Positions 1-8,790 of a stretch of DNA of 64,000 nt are shown here, piece after piece. Origin of the DNA: Microbulbifer pacificus (GTDB taxonomy: Bacteria; Pseudomonadota; Gammaproteobacteria; Pseudomonadales; Cellvibrionaceae); assembly GCF_002959965.1 (NCBI RefSeq), contig NZ_PREV01000026.1:69501-133500 (forward strand), read 5' to 3'. Position numbers and translations under genes: made by a program. Position 1 is the stretch's first letter, and every line of letters starts with the position of its first letter. Below the pieces are notes generated by a model. The model did no database searches, was not told the origin of the DNA, and saw only the letters and a program-made list of their open reading frames with translations.

Positions 1-470
1 CGTTCCTGAAGGAAAACCGCCAGCACCATTTTGAACTGTTGGCCCTGGACGGCATCACCAACCCGCAGAATCTGGGTATGATCATCCGCTCCGCCTGCGC
101 AGGTGGCATCGACGGCCTGATCCTGCCACGCAAGGGCTGTGCGCAGATTGATCCGCTGGTGATCAAAGCCAGTGTCGGCACCCTGTTTAAAACCCGCATC
201 CTGCGATGCGATCAACTGGCGCCGGTGCTGAGAAAATTTTCAGAACAGGGCGCGCGTGTCTGCGCGCTCTCCTCCCACGCCAATGACACGCTTCGCACCA
301 TCGACGACCGAAAGCCAACCATTTTCGTGCTCGGCAATGAGACGCATGGGGTAAGCCCGGCAGTGGAGAATGCCTGCACCCACCGCCTGCGCATTCCAAT
401 GCAGAATGGCGTGGAAAGCCTGAACGTAGCCATTACTGCCGCGTTGATCAGCTTTCGCCATCAATACTGA
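1..470 (+). CDS. SpoU/TrmH-type RNA 2'-O-methyltransferase, C-terminal part (5' end outside window)
   Basis: This is the C-terminal ~155 residues of a SPOUT-fold, S-adenosylmethionine-dependent RNA ribose methyltransferase. The reading frame is open to the window edge (first full codon at position 3), so the gene starts upstream. The visible motifs are LDGITNPQNLGMIIRSA (motif 1, with the RNA-facing Asn and Arg), FVLGNETHGVSP (motif 2, knotted SAM site) and IPMQNGVESLNVAITAAL (motif 3). These three blocks define the SpoU family. The specific target (tRNA Gm18, 23S G2251, or another) cannot be decided without the N-terminus, so no symbol is given. The gene stops at a TGA and is followed by about 300 bases without a clear gene. 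Confidence 0.9.
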   Translation, partial: FLKENRQHHFELLALDGITNPQNLGMIIRSACAGGIDGLILPRKGCAQIDPLVIKASVGTLFKTRILRCDQLAPVLRKFSEQGARVCALSSHANDTLRTIDDRKPTIFVLGNETHGVSPAVENACTHRLRIPMQNGVESLNVAITAALISFRHQY

Positions 471-766
471 GGCAGGTATTTGTAGAAATTCCCGCCGCTC
501 GACTGCCGTTCAGACGACAGTGTCCTCAATACAAGAACTTCCGCGCCATTAATTTGTTTTTTCGCCGCCGGCACACTGGAAAAGTCGTCGGGATCAACTA
601 ATAAGTAACGAGGAAAACAACGGATTTCCCCATCCGGTCATGAAAATTGCGCGACGGTACCCACGGAAGACATTCACACCGAAAACCGATTTCCAACTCC
701 CGCTTCAAGCTCTGACTGAAAGACCAGCGCGCGGAACAAATAAACCATAAATCAAGGATGTTATTT

Positions 767-1873
767 ATGCCTTTGCAACCTACGCCGATCAAAATGACAT
801 TGGGCGTCGTATTGGCCGCTTCCATGGTCACCAGTACCCAGGTAGTGGCACAGGAAGACCGCTATGTCGACGTTATGCCGTTTCTTACCCGCGTCGACAC
901 GGAACGCAACACTGACCGCCAGGCCGCGGGTCTGCGCGCACTCTACGGTTGGCAGACCAGCGGCAACTGGTTTACCGAGGTGCAACTGTTTGGCACGCAA
1001 CTGGACGCGGACACCAACAGGTTCAAGCCAGCCCCGGTAGTGCCCTCGCCCTATGTGTACACCGGCGAGCTTATTCCCAGCAGCGAAGACGACCTGACCG
1101 GTCTTGGAATGGACGTTGTTTACAGCTTCAGCGGTCGCAACGGTTACGCACCGTTCCTGCTGGGTGGCTGGGGTGTTTCCAACAACAACACCAAATTTGA
1201 CTACGGCCAGCAGGAAACCAACGCGTTTATCAACGTTGGCGTCGGGATTACCACTGGTGCCATCAGCAGCAGCGGGCTGAAAGCGCGGGCCGAAGTGCGC
1301 TACATGCGCGATTTTTTCGCGGAGGATTTCGATGACTGGCAGTTTGGCTTCGGCATCAGTATTCCCCTGAGCCAGCCACCCGCGCCCGCTCCGGTTGTGG
1401 TCGCGCCGCCACCTGGACCCGAGCCGCAAGTCGTCAATATCGACAGCGACGGCGACGGCGTGCTGGACCAGAACGACCGTTGCCCGGATACGCTGCCCGG
1501 CGCCAAGGTGGACGAGTACGGGTGCGTCATCAAAGACCAGACCATCACCCTGGAGAACATCCAGTTCGAGTTCAACTCGGCCAAACTGACCCCTAGAGCC
1601 GAGACCTCTCTGAACAAGGTGGTGCAGTCCCTGCGCAATCAGCCCAATACCCAGGTAGAAGTGTCTGGGCATACCGACAGCAAAGGTAACGACGGCTACA
1701 ACCTGCGCCTTTCTGGTCAACGGGCGGAATCCGTACGCCGCTACCTGATTCAGAACGGTATCAACGCCTCCCGTATCACTGCGCGCGGCTACGGAGAAAC
1801 CAGACCGGTCGCCTCCAACGACACCGACGCCGGTCGGGCACAGAACCGTCGGGTAGAACTCACGTTCCGCTGA
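767..1873 (+). CDS. OmpA-family outer membrane porin with TSP3 calcium-binding linker
   Basis: A 368-residue outer membrane protein anchoring the envelope to peptidoglycan. The start at 767 is chosen over the in-frame ATG at 758 because AAGGA at 754-758 lies 8 bases upstream of it. Residues 1-28 form a signal peptide ending in QVVA. About 30-200 alternate like a beta-barrel. A Pro-rich hinge (QPPAPAPVVVAPPP) leads to an Asp-rich thrombospondin type 3 motif (DSDGDGVLDQNDRCPDTLPG). The C-terminal ~110 residues are an OmpA peptidoglycan-binding domain with IQFEFNSAKLT, GHTDSKGND and NRRVELTFR. Length and order match OprF/OmpA-type proteins. It is monocistronic, with a strong terminator 100 bases downstream. 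Confidence 0.93.
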   Translation: MPLQPTPIKMTLGVVLAASMVTSTQVVAQEDRYVDVMPFLTRVDTERNTDRQAAGLRALYGWQTSGNWFTEVQLFGTQLDADTNRFKPAPVVPSPYVYTGELIPSSEDDLTGLGMDVVYSFSGRNGYAPFLLGGWGVSNNNTKFDYGQQETNAFINVGVGITTGAISSSGLKARAEVRYMRDFFAEDFDDWQFGFGISIPLSQPPAPAPVVVAPPPGPEPQVVNIDSDGDGVLDQNDRCPDTLPGAKVDEYGCVIKDQTITLENIQFEFNSAKLTPRAETSLNKVVQSLRNQPNTQVEVSGHTDSKGNDGYNLRLSGQRAESVRRYLIQNGINASRITARGYGETRPVASNDTDAGRAQNRRVELTFR

Positions 1874-1974
1874 GGCCGCCCGATCTCCGTGAAAGCGGCA
1901 TCCGCTATCGGATAGCTGCCACCCGCGGAGGGTATGAGCCCAGACCTCCAGAGGCGCGACCTCTCAGTAGCACG

Positions 1975-2000
1975 AAAGCCGGCATCCGCCGGCTTTTTTT
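1975..2000 (+). terminator. Rho-independent terminator of the OmpA-family gene
   Basis: A 9-bp perfect stem (AAAGCCGGC / GCCGGCTTT) with a 4-base loop, followed by a run of T to position 2000. It lies about 100 bases after the OmpA-type stop codon on the same strand. Confidence 0.9.
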
Positions 2001-2368
2001 ATTCACAATCCACAGAATCTGTGGATATGTCTGTGAGCAACCAACGGGAAAATGCCGCCAGCCCCCATTACTTGGTTGTGACAACAATATGAAGAAAATT
2101 TAACCAAAAACATTTTTTCCTTAAAAATCATAAGGTTGCAATTAACTTCAAATCAATCTTGACAAATTTACGATGTAACTGAAGTGCCGAAATCGTTCAC
2201 CCTGCGCTGTGGAAAGCTTTTTCGTGTAGCCCTTATTGGCTACTGAATTTGATGCCAGATACAGAAGAAGTATCGGTGAGGAGAAGAGTGCACAGCATCG
2301 GGGCGAAGGTTGTACACAGCCGGTGCGCACGCGCCGACAGCGAGCACCGGCTGAGCAATCAATTGACG
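2001..2368. other. Intergenic region with AT-rich core and a hairpin after fbpC
   Basis: No convincing gene is seen between the OmpA terminator and the end of the leftward iron operon. Bases 2080-2170 are strongly AT-rich compared with the flanks. An inverted repeat AGCCGGTGC (2318-2326) / GCACCGGCT (2344-2352) lies just past the stop of the ATP-binding subunit gene. It may end the leftward operon, although no T tract follows on that strand. Confidence 0.5.
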
Positions 2369-3382
2369 TCAGCGACGACGGGCAAACGCCGCCAGCGGGT
2401 GTGTGGTAGTAATGGCCATCTGTACGCGGTCGCCAGGCTTCCCGTGGACCTCGTGGCTGGTTCTTACCCTCAACTGGGCGCCACCCTGAACAGTAACCGC
2501 GTACAGACGGGAGCAGCCCTCATAGCGCACCCAGTCAATGACGCCATTGCCGATGGAGGATGGCACGAGAGAAAGGTCATCCGGACGCAGCAGCAGGTCC
2601 ACTTCACCCTCGGCCGCATCAATGGGAATCCCCGGTGCCGGACCGAGCACCGTGCTTACCTGGTGCTGGCGCAGCTCGCCAGGAAGGAAGCTCGCCTCAC
2701 CGAGAAAACCCGCGACAAAGCGGCTGGCAGGCTCGGCGAAGCAGACCTCGGGGGTATCCAGTTGCTCGAGTACCCCGCCGTTCAGAATGCCAACACGATC
2801 ACCGACTGAAAGTGCCTCTTCCTGATCGTGGGTCACCCAGATGGCAGGCACGCCCGCTGCTTTCAGCGCCTCGCGGATTTCCCAGCGCAGATTGTCCTTA
2901 AGTGCCGCATCCAGGTTGGACAGGGGCTCATCCAGAAGAACGAAGGCCGGCTCGTGCGCAAGAGTTCGCGCCAGTGCCACCCGCTGCTTCTGCCCGCCGG
3001 ACAAACGCGCCGGTTTGGCATCGCGCAACCGGTCGAGCCCCAGGAGATTCAACCAGTGATCTGCCAGTGCAGTATTGGTGAGACGGAAACAGACATTCTG
3101 CTCCACGGTGAGATGGGGAAACAGCGCGAAATCCTGAAATACCATGCCCACATTGCGCTTTTCCGGTGGCACCGACTTTTTCGCGTTCGCGCGCCAGCTG
3201 CCCAATTCGATCTCCCCATCCGAGATGGGAATCAGCCCCGCCAGCGCCTGGAGAATGGTGGTTTTTCCACAGCCAGTGGGCCCTACAAGCATCAGGACTT
3301 CGTCCTCTGCCAGGGCCAGATTCAGATTGTTCACCACGGCGGTTGCACCGTAGTGCACCGACAGATTGCTCACCTTCAGCAT
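2369..3382 (-). CDS. fbpC: Ferric iron ABC transporter, ATP-binding protein (FbpC-like)
   Basis: A 337-residue cytoplasmic ATPase that drives ferric ion import. It carries the Walker A motif GPTGCGKTT near residue 34, the ABC signature LSGGQKQRVALARTL, the Walker B LLDEPLSNLD and the switch histidine in WVTHDQEEAL. The C-terminal ~110 residues form a TOBE-like regulatory domain (LLLRPDDLSLVPS). It is the last gene of the leftward operon. Its start codon overlaps the permease stop by one base (TGATG), pointing to coupled translation. FbpC is preferred over other importer ATPases because of the FbpA/FbpB neighbours and the Fur box heading the operon. Confidence 0.9.
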   Translation of the reverse strand: MLKVSNLSVHYGATAVVNNLNLALAEDEVLMLVGPTGCGKTTILQALAGLIPISDGEIELGSWRANAKKSVPPEKRNVGMVFQDFALFPHLTVEQNVCFRLTNTALADHWLNLLGLDRLRDAKPARLSGGQKQRVALARTLAHEPAFVLLDEPLSNLDAALKDNLRWEIREALKAAGVPAIWVTHDQEEALSVGDRVGILNGGVLEQLDTPEVCFAEPASRFVAGFLGEASFLPGELRQHQVSTVLGPAPGIPIDAAEGEVDLLLRPDDLSLVPSSIGNGVIDWVRYEGCSRLYAVTVQGGAQLRVRTSHEVHGKPGDRVQMAITTTHPLAAFARRR

Positions 3383-4917
3383 CAGGAATGGGGGGTCTCT
3401 GTAACATCAAATTCCGCCCGGCGCTCGCCGGACAACATCAGCGCGAGTCCCAGTGCCGACATCAATACCAGCAGCAGGCCGGGAATAGCGGCGCGACCAA
3501 AATACCCCGCTTCATACACCCGCCACAAGTAGGTGGCCAGGGTTTCGAAACCGGTGGGACCGAGCATCAGCGTCGCTGGCAGCTCGCGCATAGCCTCGAG
3601 AAACACCAGAGCGGCACCGGCCACCATCCCACGTACAGTGAGTGGCAGAGTGACTCGCTGGAATGCCTCCCGCGGACTGGCACCCAGTACGCGCGCGGCC
3701 TTTACCAGGCTCGGATCAAGCCCCTCCGCAGTGGAGCGCACCGAACCCACCGCCAGCGGCAGGAATCGCAGTACATAGGCCAGCACCAGCAATGCCAGTG
3801 TCTGATAAAGGAACGGCAACCGCAGGCCGATATACACGAGCGCAGTACCCATAACGATGCCGGGTACACCAAAGCCAAAATAGGTCATGCGCTCCATCAG
3901 GCGCCCGGCGCGACCGGCGATCGCCGCATGGGCCACCGGCACCGCCAGCACGACCGCAAATACAGCCGCCAGAAAAGAGGCGTGCGCGGAGTTCCACGCA
4001 TAGCTGAGTTCAAATCCTTCCGTGCCCTCGCGGAACAGCCAGACGCCGAACACCGCCAGCGGCAGCACAATGGCCAACACCAGCACAGGCACTACCGACA
4101 GGGCAATGGCGAGGCGCTGCCAGCGCCCCGGCCACAAGGTGAGATGGCGCCCGGGCCTCTCGCGACTGCCGCGCACCCGGGACTCCAGAAACAGCACCAG
4201 GCCGACAATAACCAGCAGTTGCAGCGACAGCATCGCCGCCTGGCTGAGGCCAAAGGCGTTGTACTCGACGAAGATGACCCGGGTAAAGGTATCCAGGCGC
4301 ATGATGGCCGGAGTACCGAAATCCGACAGGGTATACAGTGCCACCAGCAGACCACCGGCGGCGACACCGGTTGCCACCCGCGGCAGCACCACCCGCCACA
4401 GGCTCGCCGTCAGGCTCATCCCCAGGGTGCGCGCGGCATTAACCAGGCTCGCATCCAGGCTGAGCAGTGAGGCGCGTGTGGTGAGCATCACGAACGGGTA
4501 GGAATAGAGAATCATCACGATCGAGGCGCCCGCGAGTCCATCCATCGCCGGCATCGGCAACCCGCTCAGGTTCTCGATCTCACCGCCGCGTCCAAACGCC
4601 GCGTACAGGGTAAATGCGCCAATATAACTGGGAATGGCGAGCGGCGCGGCGAGCAGGATGAGCCACAGCCTGCGGCCCGGCATCTGTACATAGGCGGTCA
4701 GGAGCGCGAGAGGCACGCCAATCAGGATGGCCCCGAGTACGGTGAACACCATCAGCAACAGGGTGTTGGTGAGAACCTTGAGGTTATGGGCATCAAACAG
4801 CTGCACCTCGTCCGAGGCGAGCCCGAACAACACCCCCACCGGCACCAGTGCCATCAGCGCGATGACCAGAGCCAGCGGGTAGGATGCCGGCCATTGCAAC
4901 GGAGACCTCAGGGTCAT
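3382..4917 (-). CDS. fbpB: Ferric iron ABC transporter, permease (FbpB-like, fused double permease)
   Basis: A 511-residue inner-membrane permease made of two fused binding-protein-dependent transport modules, about twelve hydrophobic segments in all. Each half ends with an EAA-type loop that contacts the ATPase (NAARTLGMSLTASLWRVVLP near residue 180 and KAARVLGASPREAFQRVTLP near 410). This duplicated layout and length are typical of FbpB/SfuB ferric permeases. The start overlaps the end of the binding-protein gene by four bases (ATGA) and the stop overlaps fbpC by one, so the three form one translational unit. Confidence 0.92.
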   Translation of the reverse strand: MTLRSPLQWPASYPLALVIALMALVPVGVLFGLASDEVQLFDAHNLKVLTNTLLLMVFTVLGAILIGVPLALLTAYVQMPGRRLWLILLAAPLAIPSYIGAFTLYAAFGRGGEIENLSGLPMPAMDGLAGASIVMILYSYPFVMLTTRASLLSLDASLVNAARTLGMSLTASLWRVVLPRVATGVAAGGLLVALYTLSDFGTPAIMRLDTFTRVIFVEYNAFGLSQAAMLSLQLLVIVGLVLFLESRVRGSRERPGRHLTLWPGRWQRLAIALSVVPVLVLAIVLPLAVFGVWLFREGTEGFELSYAWNSAHASFLAAVFAVVLAVPVAHAAIAGRAGRLMERMTYFGFGVPGIVMGTALVYIGLRLPFLYQTLALLVLAYVLRFLPLAVGSVRSTAEGLDPSLVKAARVLGASPREAFQRVTLPLTVRGMVAGAALVFLEAMRELPATLMLGPTGFETLATYLWRVYEAGYFGRAAIPGLLLVLMSALGLALMLSGERRAEFDVTETPHS

Positions 4918-5963
4918 AGAACCCCGACGCTGCGCATAAGGTTGAGCGTCGGGCGGAGATCCGCAAGTTGTGTCAGATCCACCTTGGGTGGGGAAATACT
5001 GCTCAGGGGAACCAGCCCCTCCGGCGGCTTCACACCGGTAACCAGCGGAATCTCGAAGGCCTCTGACGCCAGGTAGGACTGTACTTCCCGGGACAACAGG
5101 TAGCGGATGAAATTGACTGGCAGATTCCCGTCGCTAAGGGCCAGAATCCCTCCGGCATTCACCAGGCAGCCCGCGTCATTTTTGGTAAATGCGAGGTCTA
5201 CCTTGGCATCGGGCTTGCCGCTTTTGAGACGCAGGGTGTAATAGTGGTTGGCGAGGCCGATATCCACTTCACCCCGCTCAACGCCCATAACCACCCCCAG
5301 CTCACCGGCGTAGTTCTTGGCGCGCTTGTTTATGGCTCGCAGCCAGTCCCCCGTCGCTTTGTCGCCTTGCAGCAGGCGCATGGCGGTAACGAAGGACTGA
5401 AATGCGGCATAGGCCGGCGCCCAGCCGATGGTCAGATCACTGTCCGCCAGCGCCATGATGCTGTCGGGAATCTGATCCGCGCTCAGACGGCCGGTGTTAT
5501 AGGGCAGTGTACGGATACGGCCGGTGACGGGGGCCCACTGGGGATATTGAAACCCGGGTTTCAGTTGTGCCGTCAGCTCAGCGGGCAGCGCGCGCGCGAG
5601 GCCGGCATCTGCCACCAGACCGATGGCTCCGGAATCCACCGCCCAGAAAACGTCGGCGCGGCGCACGCCGGCCTTCGCCTCGGCCACGATCGTATTCGCG
5701 AGTGCCGCGGTAACACCGCGGCGGATCTGGAGGTTCAGCTTGGGATTGCGTTTCTTGATGGCCTCGAGAACATTTTCGTATAAACCACCCTCTCCGCGGC
5801 CGAGATACAGGGTGAGATCCCCCTCCAGCTTGGGCAATTGATCAACGGAAACGGCATTTACTGAGGTGTTCGCCACAGGGCCTGCAGCCAGAGCACGGGC
5901 TGCAGGCAGACAACCCAGCGCGCCGACCGCCGCCAGGCTATGCAAAAAAGCTCTGCGCTGCAC
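4914..5963 (-). CDS. fbpA: Periplasmic ferric iron-binding protein (FbpA-like)
   Basis: A 349-residue solute-binding protein delivering Fe3+ to the FbpB permease. The GTG start at 5963 has AAGGA six bases upstream. The N-terminus QRRAFLHSLAAVGALGCLPA resembles a twin-arginine signal, but Sec export is also possible. The core begins EGDLTLYLGRGEGGLYENVL. It contains the IGLANHYYTLRL block whose adjacent tyrosines bind iron in FbpA proteins, and ends with a YLLSREVQSYLASEAFEIPL stretch typical of the family. It is the second gene of the Fur-box operon, 61 bases after the helical protein gene. Confidence 0.92.
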   Translation of the reverse strand: MQRRAFLHSLAAVGALGCLPAARALAAGPVANTSVNAVSVDQLPKLEGDLTLYLGRGEGGLYENVLEAIKKRNPKLNLQIRRGVTAALANTIVAEAKAGVRRADVFWAVDSGAIGLVADAGLARALPAELTAQLKPGFQYPQWAPVTGRIRTLPYNTGRLSADQIPDSIMALADSDLTIGWAPAYAAFQSFVTAMRLLQGDKATGDWLRAINKRAKNYAGELGVVMGVERGEVDIGLANHYYTLRLKSGKPDAKVDLAFTKNDAGCLVNAGGILALSDGNLPVNFIRYLLSREVQSYLASEAFEIPLVTGVKPPEGLVPLSSISPPKVDLTQLADLRPTLNLMRSVGVL

Positions 5964-6024
5964 GGTTATTCCTTACTGAAACTTGAGGGCGGGGAGCCGG
6001 CACCCCTGGGATACCGGCGCAGAC

Positions 6025-6843
6025 TTAAAAGACGTCTTTACGTTTTTTTTCTGCTTCCAGCAGCAGGCTCTTGGCCTTGTCGAGCTTCGCCTGCATCGCC
6101 TCTACGACCTTGCGCACATCATCTACGCTGGTTTTCCCGTCCAGCGCCTTGGGCAAGGTCACATTGAAGTCTTTTTCCAGATCTTCCACCAGAGCCGCAT
6201 CCTGTTCGATCAGCGCACCTTCAACACCCTCAAAACGGTGCAGATAGGTGTCGTGCACGATGGTGGTCGCCGCTTCCGGAAGTTTTTCCGCGTATTTGGC
6301 CACGACACGATCCAGACGGTGTTTGATGTCGTCCAGGGTCTCAGGCATGGTGGTGGGTTCGGCTTCGGTCGTCTGGATCTTGGCGAGGAGTCCCTTTTCC
6401 TGGAATTGGGATGCCAGTTTCACCGCACCCAGGCCCTGCCACAGCGCCTGGTTGAGCTTGACCTGCTCTTCCCGCACCTTGGCAACCGGCGCACCGGCCT
6501 CGATGGCTTGTTTCACACCGAAAATGCCCTGCCAGATGCTGGCGTAAACCGGGACGTAATTGGTCTCAATCGCCGAGTGGAAATCCACGCCTTCCCAATA
6601 GTCCACCATGACCTTGGTATCGGTGCCCTTCAGGCCGTTCTTTTCGTAGGTATCCACTACTTCGCCAAACTTGCCAACCAGCCAGTTCACCTCTTCGGAG
6701 TAGGTTCCCATATGGCCTTTGAGATCATTGACATGGTCACCGATGGCCCCGTTGGCGGATACCTGACCGGCGGCCATCCAGGCGCACAGGCCAATAGCGA
6801 GTCCCAGGACACGGTGTTTCCGAAAAATGTTGAAGGTTTGCAT
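6025..6843 (-). CDS. Predicted helical periplasmic protein heading the iron operon
   Basis: A 272-residue exported protein. The start at 6843 has AGGAGT four bases upstream; longer frames reach 6888 but read through the Fur box. A signal peptide (AIGLCAWMAAGQVSA) is followed by an almost wholly helical, charged protein with a lysine-rich end (LLEAEKKRKDVF). The stretch DTYLHRFEGVEGALIEQD resembles, from memory, the periplasmic domain fused to some FTR1 iron permeases, and the overall look is imelysin/EfeO-like. No enzyme motif is seen. Its place as first gene before fbpABC and directly behind a Fur box implies a role in periplasmic iron capture. Family membership is uncertain. Confidence 0.75.
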   Translation of the reverse strand: MQTFNIFRKHRVLGLAIGLCAWMAAGQVSANGAIGDHVNDLKGHMGTYSEEVNWLVGKFGEVVDTYEKNGLKGTDTKVMVDYWEGVDFHSAIETNYVPVYASIWQGIFGVKQAIEAGAPVAKVREEQVKLNQALWQGLGAVKLASQFQEKGLLAKIQTTEAEPTTMPETLDDIKHRLDRVVAKYAEKLPEAATTIVHDTYLHRFEGVEGALIEQDAALVEDLEKDFNVTLPKALDGKTSVDDVRKVVEAMQAKLDKAKSLLLEAEKKRKDVF

Positions 6844-6867
6844 GGTCACTCCTGACATCTGATTTCC

Positions 6868-6886
6868 GCAAATGATATTCATTATC
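6868..6886. promoter_or_regulatory. Fur box upstream of the iron-uptake operon
   Basis: GCAAATGATATTCATTATC matches 16 of 19 positions of the classical Fur consensus GATAATGATAATCATTATC. It lies 24 bases before the start of the helical periplasmic protein gene, where bound Fe2+-Fur would block transcription or translation start. This predicts iron repression of the whole 6843-2369 operon. Confidence 0.88.
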
Positions 6887-7242
6887 AAAGCTAAGATAAA
6901 GAGTCATCGTCTGTGGCTTGGCGCAGTTCACCTTGAGCACTCGCTAAGCTCGGCTATCGTTGGTACTGACGCGCCGCCCGGAAAATCAGATCAATGGGCT
7001 TTGTTACTGCGAGTACTGGTGGAAACGATAATCTCTCCACCATTTCTGTGCGGCGGGATGCTACCAGTCTGGGGCGGGCTTTTCACCTGTTTCGTCCGGG
7101 GGGCGGTTTCGTCGAACCAACATCTTGCTCAACATTGCACCTGTCCGCTGGGCGCGATCCGCCAATATAAAGCGGCCAAAGAGCTGGTATAGTCTCCCCC
7201 CTCAGCGTTCTACCCACTCACCCGAATAACGACCGATGACCG
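6887..7242. other. Divergent intergenic region between iron operon and cyclase
   Basis: About 355 bases between divergent genes. Apart from the Fur box at its left edge, no gene, repeat or clear hairpin is seen. A TATAGT at 7188-7193 could be a -10 element for the cyclase, but no well-spaced -35 accompanies it. Confidence 0.45.
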
Positions 7243-8790
7243 ATGACTGATGAAGAGTGCCGCCCGTTGATCATCAGGACCAAAGCCACCTTGCGGCACA
7301 TCGTATACGGTCTGCAGATGCGCCTGATCCGGATGCTCCCGCGACGAATTCCCATTGCCTTCAAGCTGGCGTTGGTCATGACCCTGCTCCTGGTGCTGGG
7401 GATGAGCAGCCTTGGCCTGTTCATCAGCAACAATCAGAACCAGCTGATGCGCACTCAGCTGCACGACTTCGGCAGCACCATGGCGCAGCAGCTGGCGAAA
7501 CTGGCCAGTGAGCCGATCCTGTCCGAAAACCAGCTGAACCTGCGCATGCTGACCACCAATCTGGGACTGGACGGCAAAGTCCTCGGCGCCGGTATTTACG
7601 CGCACAACGGCGAGTTGCTGTCGGCCGCCGGGCTCCAGCCCGATCTGTCCGGCATCACGGTTGCGGCGGAGAACATCACATCCCGCTCCTGGCTGCGGCA
7701 GGCTGCAAACGGCACCACGGAACCCCTGATCAGCTTTATCGCACCGGCGGTTTACCAGGGCGTCCGGGTCGGTACCGTGGTGATCACCCTGTCGGCGCTG
7801 CCGATGGATCAGGCCGCGAGCGGTGCGCGCAAGGCGATTCTCTACGCCATTCTGACGATGACCGTCCTCGCCTCTCTGTTGTCCTACTGGCTGAGCCGGC
7901 GCCTGTCACTTCCCATCCATCACCTGATGAAAGCCACACAGGCCATAGGCCGCGGTGACCTCGCGACTCGTATTGAGCAACAGCGCAACGATGAGATCGG
8001 ATTCCTGTTCGAGGGCTTCAACAATATGGCCGCCGGCCTGCTGAAAAAGTCCCAGGTGGAGCAGGTATTTTCCCGTTACGTGTCAAAAAACGTCGCCGAC
8101 AAGGTACTCGCCAACCTGGACGAGGTTCGGCTGGTGGACCGTCCGATCGAGGCCACGGTACTGTTCGCCGACATTGTCGGCTTCACCGCAATGTCGGAGA
8201 AATTGCAGCCTCGCCAGGTTTCCGAATTGCTCAACGAGTACTTCTCGTACATTTCCCGTGCCTGCTCTCTGTACGGCGGCGTTGTCGACAAGTTTATCGG
8301 CGACTGTGCCATGTTGGTGTTCGGTGTCGTGGAAGACGATACCGACCACGCGTTCAACGCGGTCAGCTGTGCGGTGCTGATCCAGCAACTGGCGGCACAG
8401 CTGAACGAACAGCGCCGCAGCGACGGCCGCCCGGAAGTGCGCTTCCGCATTGGCGTCAACAGCGGTGCCATGCTCGCAGGCAATCTGGGTTCTGACGAAC
8501 GGATGGAATACACCGTGGTGGGCGATGCGGTCAACCTGGCATCCCGGTTGTGCTGCGAAGCCGAACCAGACCAGGTCGTCATTCGCCGACAGCTGTTCAC
8601 TCTGCTGCAGCCGCGCATTGTTGCGCAGGCCGGGCAGACCCTGCCGATCCGCGGCAAATCCACGCCGGTGCAGATCTACGCTGTGCAGGATATTCACGGC
8701 GATGGGCGCCCGCAGCTCGAGGCCAACCTGCACCATCTGCTGACGGCAAATAGCGATGGGCAACGTCAGCGTGCGACCGATCATGCGTGA
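7243..8790 (+). CDS. Membrane-bound class III adenylate/guanylate cyclase with HAMP domain
   Basis: A 515-residue inner-membrane signalling enzyme predicted to make cyclic nucleotide. Its order is: transmembrane segment ~39-62, a periplasmic sensor region ~63-197 of unknown ligand, transmembrane segment ~198-218, HAMP ~219-271, a short linker helix (FSRYVSKNVADKVL), and a class III cyclase domain from ~302. The metal-binding aspartates are visible in VLFADIVGFT (D310) and DKFIGDCAM (D354), and the transition-state Asn/Arg in VNLASRL. The Lys-Asp pair (DKFIGD and VVGDAVN) suggests ATP as substrate. The start is uncertain: no good ribosome site precedes 7243, and 7318 (MRLIRML) would keep every domain. 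The gene overlaps the following lipoprotein gene. Confidence 0.88.
   Translation: MTDEECRPLIIRTKATLRHIVYGLQMRLIRMLPRRIPIAFKLALVMTLLLVLGMSSLGLFISNNQNQLMRTQLHDFGSTMAQQLAKLASEPILSENQLNLRMLTTNLGLDGKVLGAGIYAHNGELLSAAGLQPDLSGITVAAENITSRSWLRQAANGTTEPLISFIAPAVYQGVRVGTVVITLSALPMDQAASGARKAILYAILTMTVLASLLSYWLSRRLSLPIHHLMKATQAIGRGDLATRIEQQRNDEIGFLFEGFNNMAAGLLKKSQVEQVFSRYVSKNVADKVLANLDEVRLVDRPIEATVLFADIVGFTAMSEKLQPRQVSELLNEYFSYISRACSLYGGVVDKFIGDCAMLVFGVVEDDTDHAFNAVSCAVLIQQLAAQLNEQRRSDGRPEVRFRIGVNSGAMLAGNLGSDERMEYTVVGDAVNLASRLCCEAEPDQVVIRRQLFTLLQPRIVAQAGQTLPIRGKSTPVQIYAVQDIHGDGRPQLEANLHHLLTANSDGQRQRATDHA

Noticed and set aside
3166..4470. 434-codon plus-strand frame across the iron transporter genes
   Set aside because: It is antisense to fbpB/fbpC and has a His/Gln/Arg-rich product without domain features.
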